Origin: Methanosarcinales archaeon
Lineage (GTDB): Archaea; Halobacteriota; Methanosarcinia; Methanosarcinales; Methanogasteraceae
Assembly (NCBI GenBank): GCA_030672605.1
Contig: DAOVGE010000136.1
Span: forward strand, 1-7,836
DNA length: 7,836 nucleotides
Direction: 5' to 3'
The notes below the pieces were generated by a model. The model was not told the origin of the DNA and did no database searches. It saw nothing but the letters and a program-made list of their open reading frames with translations. Shown piece by piece: positions 1-6,580 of the stretch. Every line of letters starts with the position of its first letter. Positions within the stretch are counted from its first letter, which is position 1. Made by a program: the position numbers and the translations under genes.

Positions 1-160
1 GAAATTTCAATATGTTATTTTTCGGTGACGACTAACCACAAGATTACACAGTCTGAGAAGCAGCGGCGCAGCAATCTCTACAAGATTTCTGTGTTAATCT
101 CGTGTAATCTCGTGGTTTTTTCGCCTCAGCTAAACACATACCAATCCTCGACTTTAACTT
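1..160. other. Upstream intergenic stretch without a gene
   Basis: No credible coding region is visible on either strand. The stretch holds the inverted repeat at 34-117 and ends in the A/T-rich promoter of the large gene. Any upstream gene ends outside the window. Confidence 0.6.
34..117. repeat. Imperfect inverted repeat, 'aatctcgtgt' type
   Basis: The left arm (34-50, aaccacaagattacaca) is the reverse complement of the right arm (101-117, cgtgtaatctcgtggtt) at 15 of 17 positions, with a 50-base spacer. The right side is built from near-tandem units of 10-11 bases (ttaatctcgtg, then taatctcgtg). A T-run (115-121) follows the right arm. Sequences of this kind (alternating 'cacagatta/cacgagatta' units between genes) are, from memory, common in intergenic DNA of environmental bacteria and archaea. 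I know of no firm functional name for them. The arms could form a stem in RNA and, with the T-run, could end transcription from an upstream gene. Confidence 0.6.
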
Positions 161-174
161 AGAAAGGTTTATGC
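161..174 (+). promoter_or_regulatory. Archaeal TATA-like promoter of the large surface-protein gene
   Basis: TTTATGC at 168-174 is preceded by a purine-rich BRE-like AGAAAG (161-166). Archaeal transcription usually starts about 22-27 bases downstream of the TATA centre, which would be near 193-198. That would leave an untranslated leader of roughly 10-16 bases before the ATG at 209. The same heptamer occurs at 7732-7738. This is a pattern-based prediction; the match to the consensus TTTATATA is only partial. Confidence 0.45.
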
Positions 175-181
175 CACGTCG

Positions 182-200
182 CCCCATATTGGTAATGGGG
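182..200 (+). promoter_or_regulatory. Short hairpin or operator-like palindrome before the start codon
   Basis: CCCCAT (182-187) pairs exactly with ATGGGG (195-200) around a 7-base loop, ending 8 bases before the ATG. It overlaps the predicted transcription start, so it could be a protein-binding palindrome on DNA more readily than an RNA structure. The GGGG is the only G-rich stretch that could serve as a weak ribosome-binding site. No good Shine-Dalgarno match precedes the ATG. Confidence 0.35.
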
Positions 201-208
201 TTTCTGAG

Positions 209-3200
209 ATGAGATGTGTAAGCGCGATTCTCTGCATGCTGCTGCTACTGCCATTAATAGCGATCGCCTCTGCAGATACGCTGAACGTAACCGCCGAAAC
301 AGACGAGACATTTGCGGACAACCGCACCGTAAACATCACTGTGAATCTCACAAACGCAACCGGGCACCCTCTCGATAACACGCGTGTCAACTTCACAACA
401 ACCCTTGGAACGCTCTCTCTAAGCCACAACCACACAAACGCCTCTGGAATCGCTGTTGTTACGATCAGTTCATGTGACATCGGCACTGCGAAGATCACAG
501 CAGAGGCACCGGCTGCAAACAACACCACAAACGTGACATTCGTTGCCGGACCGCCTGACCGCATCCAGTTCCGGGTCAACGGAAGCGCTGTTGTGAACAC
601 AACCTGCATAGTCTCAGCAGAGGTTTACGATTCCATGGATCGGCTCCTCCCGAATACGACTATCAACTTTACAATGGTGCCACCTCCGAATAGTCTATGG
701 AACAGCCCGATCGAATACAATAACGCGTTCGTGACCCCCTCGTCAAACATGACCGATGGGAATGGCGCAACAACTGTGACGGCATATCTCGATAAACGAG
801 CGGGAAGTAACATGGTCACCGCAAAGATCACAACCGCAGACGAGCTTGTGGTGAACGAGTATGTAACGATCATCGGAGTTGCCGGTTACCATGTGAAGAT
901 GCCTCTTGTCCCCGATCCGGCGCGTGTTGTTGCAAATAACATCGATACCTCAAGGGTTACGGGCAAGGTCGTCGATGAATTCTTAAATCCGCTGCTCTCC
1001 CTCGGGTCTATTCGCTTCAATGTATCAGGAAGCGAAATTACGATGCCGCTGGACGGTTACGGCATCGCAGAGATCACCCTGGAACCATCGATCTTCCCTG
1101 GCAACATCACTGTTACCGGCACCTACATCGATGAGGCAGAGGGTGACACCAGTCTCACGAATGGGACCGTCGTTGAATTCTATGTGGAAGAGCCCGCAAG
1201 AATCGTTGTTGTGGCAGACGCTACAAGGATATCCATATCGAGTATCGGAGGAGTCAATGAATCGACGATAACCGCCACTGTGGTGGATAAATGGGACCAT
1301 GTGCTCCAGAACAGGACTGTTAACTTTAGTACCACGCTCGGAAGCCTCTCTTCGACCACCGTAACCACTGATAAGTATGGGCAGGCGACAGTCACGCTGC
1401 AATCCGCAATTTCCGGCGATGCAACCGTCACAACAGACGCATGCAACGACTCGGGAGTTCTGATTGAGGGCGATATCGTAATTCAGGTCATGGGTACTCC
1501 GTTCATCTCGGTCATATCAACAATCGAGCCAGACCCGATTGAACAGGGTGGCATAATCAATGTGACAACGGTCGTATCGGGTCAGGGCAACATCACCGGA
1601 ACGCGGCTCTCCGCGCACGCGATACTTGTTCTCGACCGATCAGGCAGCATGGATCCTGATTACTACGCAGGAACGCCGCTTGATGTTGCGCTTGTTCTCG
1701 ACCGGTCCGGAAGTATGGCATATCTCGGCTCAAACCCGGAGCAGCCGATGGTTGATGCAAAGACCGCGGCAAAGGTCTTCATGGACAACCTCGTATCGAA
1801 CGCGCAGGTCGGGGCGGTATCGTTTTCAAGCGACCACTGGGTCGATATCGGCTTGACATTGCTCAATTCATCGGATGATAAAGCGCTTGTCAGAAGCGCA
1901 ATCGATGGGATATCCGCAACTCGTGGCACTGCGATAGGGGACGGACTTGCAGATGCCAATAACCTGCTTATAGGCGGGCGGACTGGTGCAAGAAAGATTG
2001 CGATCCTGCTTACCGACGGCGTGTGCAATACAGGAGGCGATCAGGATTGTTCACAAGCAATCACAACTGCAAATGCGAACGGCATCACGATATACACAAT
2101 TGGTCTTGGCAGCGCCGAGTACATAGACGAACCGCTCCTGCAGCGCGTCGCATCCGAGACCGGCGGCACATACTACAATGCACCGTCCAGTTCCGAACTG
2201 CGCAGTGTGTACAACTCAATTGCCCAGGAGATCAGCGATTACGACATAACCGAGATTGAGTACGGGACTGAGGGGTTCACGCTATACAATTATGGGGCAG
2301 AGGGTTCGGTTGATCTCATAGCATATACCCTCAGGTTCGATGGATATGATCTCGATACCACATTCAATGCCGGCTCCAACTATGGGGGCCGTAGTGCTGG
2401 TGAATGTCTGGTTCAGGTCAACGGTGTGAATTTCACGTTGTTACCTCCACCGTCGTATGGCACTAACCCGGGTTGGGTGGATGATTATGAATATGGCATC
2501 ACACGCTGCGTGCATAACGGGTCTAACACGATCACGTTTTATGATTACCACGAATACGCCGGACTCAGTTCGTGGATCAGTAGCGTTCGTAACGTAGACA
2601 TACTCAAAGATGGTGTGGTCATTGCAAGCTATCCCGCCGATACCGACCTGAGTGGATCCGGATACACAGTCGCCTTTGATGGCAATGCCGCCCCTGAATT
2701 TGAGGAGACTTTCCTGATCAACGAGACCATAAACGACCTGAAAGTGCTCCTGCAATGGGGGAACAGCACCACCGACCTTGATATTGAACTCGTAAGTCCG
2801 GGTGGACATGTATACGGAACAGGAAACGACACCACCGGCTACTACTTCGACGACCGTGAGGCAACCCCTATTGACGTCCGGTCCCCAGAGCTTGACACAT
2901 ACATCGCATCGGCAAGTCCGGACACGGTCTTTGCAGACGAGACTTCATTCTATGTAACGGACGATCTGACCGGCGGAGGAGCGCAGGCATCCGCAATCCT
3001 GCACTGGGAGCTTCCGGGTGCGCCAACGCACAACACAAGAATCGAGAGCGTGACCATGTATCTGCGCGGCATAGATCCAACTCCGAACTCTGATCCGGGT
3101 AATGAGCACAGATCTGTCGATATTTACGATCTAACAACCAGTTACAGCGATGATCCGACCTGGAACTACTGTTGCAACTCCACACCGCAGGCATGGGCAT

Positions 3201-6200
3201 CCGGTGGCAGTTTCAGCAGCGCTGACAACGATTCGTATCTCATCGACTCGGTGGCATTAACGGAATCAATCACCGACAATGTGATCGAATTCGATATCAC
3301 GAGCGCAGACTGGAGCGGCAATCGCATTCCTGATTGGGGCGAGGAATGCAACATCGTTCTCACTGGATCAGGTTATGATGGGAAAGGTGCCGACCGGTTC
3401 GCATCCGGCGAGACGAACCCAAATAGCCACACATACTATCTGAATGGCTACCGCCCGCTTGTCACGATCACATACTCGATACCAGGAGATACATCAGACT
3501 ACATCTGGGTTCACCCGCTCTTGTACACATACCCGGCTACCGACACGGACACTGTCGAGAACGGGGAATGGACGCTGCGGGTCACAGGGTCCGGTGCCGG
3601 TTCTGAGCGGTTCAACATCACCACCTATATCGACAAGAAGAGTGCGGCAAAGCTCGCATCTCATGCGTTTATATCGAGTCTCGATCCAAGTAGGGCGGAT
3701 CGAGTCGGGCTTGCCACATACAGCTATTCGATCACGAACGATACAACCGACCAGACGAGCTATGTCTGCGAGAAAAACCAGTGGGAAGGCTATTTCACTG
3801 TAAACACACCGGGGGTCTATTATTTCAACCTGACGTGGGATGATGCGTCCGATCTTGACCTGTACCTGTACGACGGAATAACTCTTCTCGACTCATCAAG
3901 CGCGTCAAATCCGGAGACTGTGACTGCTACGCTGTTGTCGGGCACAAACTACCGTGTCGTTGTCAATGGAACTGCCGTTATAGGCGACGATACACGATTC
4001 ACAATCAATGCATCCAGTTCACAACTAAGAGAGATTATGTGTGCCTATTATGACAGTAACAGCGCGAGTGCCCCCAGATACCGGCAGCGGGATGGGGCTG
4101 GTTGGTCAGATGAAACGGATGCGAATAACGTTGGCGGAAGTATTGACTGGATCGTGTTGCAGTCATGTCCAACCAGGAACGAGACGATCATGGGGGCATT
4201 GGATACCAGTAGGGATCTCAATATGCAGATATGGGAGGGCTCCGGATGGGGTGCGGTACAGGAGTTCTCATGGATTGCCAACTACGATCACCGCAGAGCC
4301 TTCGATATCGCTCATGAGCAGAATTCCGGCGATGCTGTGGTTGTATACCGGAACTCGGAGATCAGCAAATCCGTGCCGCGATATCGGGCGTGGGATGGTT
4401 TGGCATGGGGTGCTGAAGGTGCTGTGAATGCCACAACACTCTCGAATGTATGGATCCAGTGGGTGCGGCTCGTCGCGAAACCAAATACGGATGATATTCT
4501 GCTTGTGTTTCGGAGAGATAACGATGGCGACCATAATAATGTGCAGACATGTGCACAGATATGGAACGGCTCGGCGTGGGGAGATTTTGTAGTACTCACC
4601 GAGACCGCCAGCTACGCTAATTATCAAGGCTTCGACGCTGCTTACGAGCGTGGTGGCGATGCTATGGTTGCATGGACGCAGTCAGACAGGACAGTCCGGT
4701 ATTCCGGATGGAACGGCACGTCCTGGAGTGCGCCCACCACTATATATGCAGATACACACCAGACTCGCTGGATCAAACTCGCAGCCGACCCGAACTCAGA
4801 TAACATTCTCATGGGTGCGCTGAACGAGGCTAAGGATGTGCATGTAACCGTGTGGAACGGCTCGGCATGGTCACCAAATCTCAAGATCGAGGATGATACA
4901 TACGAGTGCAACAAACGGATCATGGATGTTTGCTTTGAACAATCGAGCGGTAGGGGGCTTGTGGTATGGGGCGACAGCACACCCACGCCCAAGTATCGTA
5001 TATGGAATGGCTCGTGGGGCAAAGAGAGTTCAGCATCGAACCTCGGCGGGAACGGGTACACCAGATGGGTGCAATTAACCCCTGACCCCGATTCAGACGA
5101 GATGTTTCTCATGACCTCTGATGGTAATGACGACATCAATATCCAGAGATGGGATGGCTCGGCATGGTGGGTTCCAACCGAGGTCGAAACGTCGTCTGCC
5201 CGCAACTATGAATGTTTCGATCTCACATACTCACAGCAGGACACCTCACGCACGCAAGCGACCGTAGACTGGCTCGAATGGCGGGCGCAGATCGATGAGA
5301 CGCTTGCTAACTCTGCAGTCAGCTTCAACCCGATCAATTCGTCCATCGACGGTCTCACGGCAGACGGCATGACTGCAATCGACGAGGGTCTGTTCAATGC
5401 GAACAATGGTCTGGCAGACTACGAAAACGCAACGATCGTCCTGATGACGGACGGCATCGACAACGTCGGCTACCACTCGATGATCGCTGAGGCAGAACGT
5501 GCGGCAGCAAACAACATCACCATATTTACGGTCGGGTTTGGCGCAACAATCGACTGCGATATACTGATGCAGATCGCAAACATAACGGGCGGGGAATATT
5601 ACTTCGCTCCGAATGCGACGGTTCTCAAGAACATCTTTGTGGGCATCGCAGGCGAGCTTGGGAACTACACTGCGCCCGAGCCGAAGATCAACATACACCT
5701 CGGAAACAACGCAACCATCGATGGGAGCTATACAAACGTGACATACATCGAAGACAGCGCGAATGTCACGTACTTCAATCGCACGACAGAGGTATACGAG
5801 ACTGAGTATCATCTGAACCCGAACGTCGCATACGCTGGAAACCGCACGATACTATCGTGGGACGTCGGAAACCGACCGGAACCATACGAGATCACGGTCG
5901 GGAAGTACTGGATGGTGACATATCAACTGCGAATTGACAACAACAGCGCAGGGATGACTCCAGTGATAATCTCGCCGTCAAGCATCTCGTACGTAGATTC
6001 CAATAGCACCGCAACAATCGAGACAATTCCCAATGCAACTGTTACTGTGGAGGGCAATGCAACACCCGATGTACATACGAAGCCCGCAACGGGACACTAC
6101 CTCATGGCAGAAGCACTGTATCAGGGCCCACTACCCTTACGAACATCTTCTACGTCCCCTTCACAGCCAAAAGACATTCTGGAATATGCGTACGAACTGA

Positions 6201-6526
6201 CAATGCACCTCACGTACTCTGAAAACGGAACCGATAAACCGGTGGCGTGGGGCACACTCGTTGAGTTCGAGGTCACATCCGGAGTACTGTACAACAAGAG
6301 CACCGATACCGCATCCGGCAGAATCAACGAAACAACGGCGAGCGGTGGAAAAGCCATCGCGTGGGTCTCGTCGAATGCGCCCGGCACAATCACGGTATGG
6401 GCACGGCACACAACCGAGGACAATACGTATCTCAACGACACCGCGGTCATAATCTTCCACTCGCTCGAGTCCCCGCCGATAATCCCGCCGGCTCCAAAGC
6501 CGCGGGGTGTAATCACGCTGGAGTGA
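209..6526 (+). CDS. Giant secreted multi-domain surface protein with vWA, Ig-like and propeller-like modules
   Basis: Probable extracellular adhesin or surface-layer-associated protein of 2105 residues. The ATG at 209 gives a clear signal peptide (residues 1-22, hydrophobic LLLLPLIAIA core, ASA cleavage site), which supports this start. Visible order: four invasin-like (Big_1-type) Ig domains (about 23-114, 116-222, 227-328, 329-428); an isolated MIDAS strand (D476-x-S478-x-S480); a complete vWA (491-676) with D498, S500, S502, T574 and D603; an unassigned beta-rich part (690-830); a P-like sandwich (832-880 plus 1098-1141) interrupted by a DNRLRE-like domain (893-1091); a vWA helix1/strand2 piece (1143-1174); a PPC-like domain (1189-1271); eight W-x-G-x-x-W repeats (1278-1680); the second half of a vWA (1683-1820; T1722, D1748); a beta-sandwich (1822-1950); and a final Ig-like domain (1985-2085). 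N-x-S/T sequons are dense, 11 in the first 115 residues. The C-terminus is proline-rich and has no membrane helix or sorting signal. The ligand and partners are unknown. Confidence 0.9.
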   Translation: MRCVSAILCMLLLLPLIAIASADTLNVTAETDETFADNRTVNITVNLTNATGHPLDNTRVNFTTTLGTLSLSHNHTNASGIAVVTISSCDIGTAKITAEAPAANNTTNVTFVAGPPDRIQFRVNGSAVVNTTCIVSAEVYDSMDRLLPNTTINFTMVPPPNSLWNSPIEYNNAFVTPSSNMTDGNGATTVTAYLDKRAGSNMVTAKITTADELVVNEYVTIIGVAGYHVKMPLVPDPARVVANNIDTSRVTGKVVDEFLNPLLSLGSIRFNVSGSEITMPLDGYGIAEITLEPSIFPGNITVTGTYIDEAEGDTSLTNGTVVEFYVEEPARIVVVADATRISISSIGGVNESTITATVVDKWDHVLQNRTVNFSTTLGSLSSTTVTTDKYGQATVTLQSAISGDATVTTDACNDSGVLIEGDIVIQVMGTPFISVISTIEPDPIEQGGIINVTTVVSGQGNITGTRLSAHAILVLDRSGSMDPDYYAGTPLDVALVLDRSGSMAYLGSNPEQPMVDAKTAAKVFMDNLVSNAQVGAVSFSSDHWVDIGLTLLNSSDDKALVRSAIDGISATRGTAIGDGLADANNLLIGGRTGARKIAILLTDGVCNTGGDQDCSQAITTANANGITIYTIGLGSAEYIDEPLLQRVASETGGTYYNAPSSSELRSVYNSIAQEISDYDITEIEYGTEGFTLYNYGAEGSVDLIAYTLRFDGYDLDTTFNAGSNYGGRSAGECLVQVNGVNFTLLPPPSYGTNPGWVDDYEYGITRCVHNGSNTITFYDYHEYAGLSSWISSVRNVDILKDGVVIASYPADTDLSGSGYTVAFDGNAAPEFEETFLINETINDLKVLLQWGNSTTDLDIELVSPGGHVYGTGNDTTGYYFDDREATPIDVRSPELDTYIASASPDTVFADETSFYVTDDLTGGGAQASAILHWELPGAPTHNTRIESVTMYLRGIDPTPNSDPGNEHRSVDIYDLTTSYSDDPTWNYCCNSTPQAWASGGSFSSADNDSYLIDSVALTESITDNVIEFDITSADWSGNRIPDWGEECNIVLTGSGYDGKGADRFASGETNPNSHTYYLNGYRPLVTITYSIPGDTSDYIWVHPLLYTYPATDTDTVENGEWTLRVTGSGAGSERFNITTYIDKKSAAKLASHAFISSLDPSRADRVGLATYSYSITNDTTDQTSYVCEKNQWEGYFTVNTPGVYYFNLTWDDASDLDLYLYDGITLLDSSSASNPETVTATLLSGTNYRVVVNGTAVIGDDTRFTINASSSQLREIMCAYYDSNSASAPRYRQRDGAGWSDETDANNVGGSIDWIVLQSCPTRNETIMGALDTSRDLNMQIWEGSGWGAVQEFSWIANYDHRRAFDIAHEQNSGDAVVVYRNSEISKSVPRYRAWDGLAWGAEGAVNATTLSNVWIQWVRLVAKPNTDDILLVFRRDNDGDHNNVQTCAQIWNGSAWGDFVVLTETASYANYQGFDAAYERGGDAMVAWTQSDRTVRYSGWNGTSWSAPTTIYADTHQTRWIKLAADPNSDNILMGALNEAKDVHVTVWNGSAWSPNLKIEDDTYECNKRIMDVCFEQSSGRGLVVWGDSTPTPKYRIWNGSWGKESSASNLGGNGYTRWVQLTPDPDSDEMFLMTSDGNDDINIQRWDGSAWWVPTEVETSSARNYECFDLTYSQQDTSRTQATVDWLEWRAQIDETLANSAVSFNPINSSIDGLTADGMTAIDEGLFNANNGLADYENATIVLMTDGIDNVGYHSMIAEAERAAANNITIFTVGFGATIDCDILMQIANITGGEYYFAPNATVLKNIFVGIAGELGNYTAPEPKINIHLGNNATIDGSYTNVTYIEDSANVTYFNRTTEVYETEYHLNPNVAYAGNRTILSWDVGNRPEPYEITVGKYWMVTYQLRIDNNSAGMTPVIISPSSISYVDSNSTATIETIPNATVTVEGNATPDVHTKPATGHYLMAEALYQGPLPLRTSSTSPSQPKDILEYAYELTMHLTYSENGTDKPVAWGTLVEFEVTSGVLYNKSTDTASGRINETTASGGKAIAWVSSNAPGTITVWARHTTEDNTYLNDTAVIIFHSLESPPIIPPAPKPRGVITLE
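1625..1718 (+). repeat. Tandem duplicate of the vWA 'VLDRSGSM' strand
   Basis: Two copies of the MIDAS-strand coding sequence lie exactly 66 bases (22 codons) apart. The first 14 bases (cttgttctcgaccg) at 1625 and 1691 are identical, and 24 of 28 bases match over the full motif. They encode residues 473-481 and 495-503. Only the second copy is directly followed by a normal vWA helix 1 (DAKTAAKVFMDNL). The first is followed by a short linker, MDPDYYAGTP. Either the copy is a local duplication or, as I favour, it is the first strand of the second, discontinuous vWA domain. Confidence 0.8.
2885..3481 (+). other. DNRLRE-like domain inserted in a P-like beta-sandwich (within the large gene)
   Basis: Residues 893-1091 follow the pattern of DNRLRE-type domains of secreted proteins: an opening DTYIASASPDTVFADETSFYV, then AILHWELPGAP with T-x-I-x-S-V-T-M-Y-L, an S-V-D-I-Y-D-L-T strand, a D-D-P-T-W-N turn, F-D-I-T, and a closing FASGE...YRPLVTITYS. 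The flanks look like halves of one other domain: L-K-V-L-L-Q-W...D-L-D-I-E-L-V-S-P-G-G before it, and V-E-N-G-E-W-T-L-R-V-T-G after it. Such domains usually act as structural or carbohydrate-associated modules; the role here is unknown. Confidence 0.65.
4040..5248 (+). repeat. Eight-fold W-x-G-x-x-W repeat, probable beta-propeller (within the large gene)
   Basis: Residues 1278-1680 contain eight copies of a motif close to W-[NDE]-G-[ST]-[AG]-W. They begin near residues 1294, 1342, 1395, 1452, 1501, 1549, 1599 and 1648, a spacing of 48-57 residues. The first copy has R-D-G-A-G-W and the seventh lacks one residue. Odd and even copies differ consistently. Odd copies follow [RY]-[YR] and lead into W-[IV]-x-L-x-x-x-P-x-x-D. 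Even copies lead into a [FC]-D-x-[AT]-[YH]-E-like stretch and a V-V-[VA]-W strand. The true unit is therefore about 100 residues, repeated four times. At DNA level, ggctcggcatgg-like cores recur (4569, 4860, 5156). Regular 50-residue beta-rich blades suggest a propeller that could bind glycans or proteins. I did not recognise a named family. Confidence 0.7.
5255..5668 (+). other. C-terminal half of a second vWA domain (within the large gene)
   Basis: Residues 1683-1820 carry a vWA second half: the G-L-T-A-D-G-M-T-A-I-D-E-G-L loop with MIDAS T1722, the strand I-V-L-M-T-D-G with D1748, then helix A-E-A-E-R-A-A-A, strand I-T-I-F-T-V-G-F-G, and the ending I-T-G-G-E-Y-Y-F-A. It aligns directly with residues 567-660 of the first vWA. 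No DxSxS strand occurs anywhere in the preceding 1100 residues, so the first half must be supplied from elsewhere in the chain or be missing. Confidence 0.8.
6503..6524 (+). repeat. Direct repeat, copy 1 (3' end of the large gene)
   Basis: The last codons of the large gene (R-G-V-I-T-L-E-stop) are repeated at 7321-7342. Of 22 bases 20 match, including 18 of 19 over GGTGTAATCACGCTGGAGT. The offset is 818 bases and spans the whole coiled-coil gene. Confidence 0.8.
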
Positions 6527-6546
6527 TTCACTGGTGCGGGAGGTAC

Positions 6547-6574
6547 TATCTTTATTACAGCGAAGGCGATAGGA
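6547..6574 (+). promoter_or_regulatory. Possible promoter and ribosome-binding site of the coiled-coil gene
   Basis: An A/T-rich TATCTTTATTAC (6547-6558) lies 23-34 bases before the ATG at 6581, close to the archaeal TATA distance for a leaderless or very short-leader transcript. AGGA at 6571-6574 sits 6 bases before the ATG and could be a weak Shine-Dalgarno site if transcription starts further upstream, for instance by read-through from the large gene. The two readings are alternatives. Confidence 0.35.
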
Positions 6575-6580
6575 AATATC

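Noticed and set aside
5246..5812. Minus-strand frame of 188 codons, and similar ones at 4642-5205 and 169-609
   Set aside because: They lie antisense to clear vWA, propeller or Ig-like coding sequence and show no domain pattern. They arise because the codon use of the large gene leaves few stops on the other strand.
6524..6526. Programmed recoding of the TGA stop (selenocysteine or read-through)
   Set aside because: No selenocysteine insertion element is recognisable, the proline-rich tail is a natural end, and the same tail near 7344 ends in TAG instead. A recoded TGA is therefore not supported.
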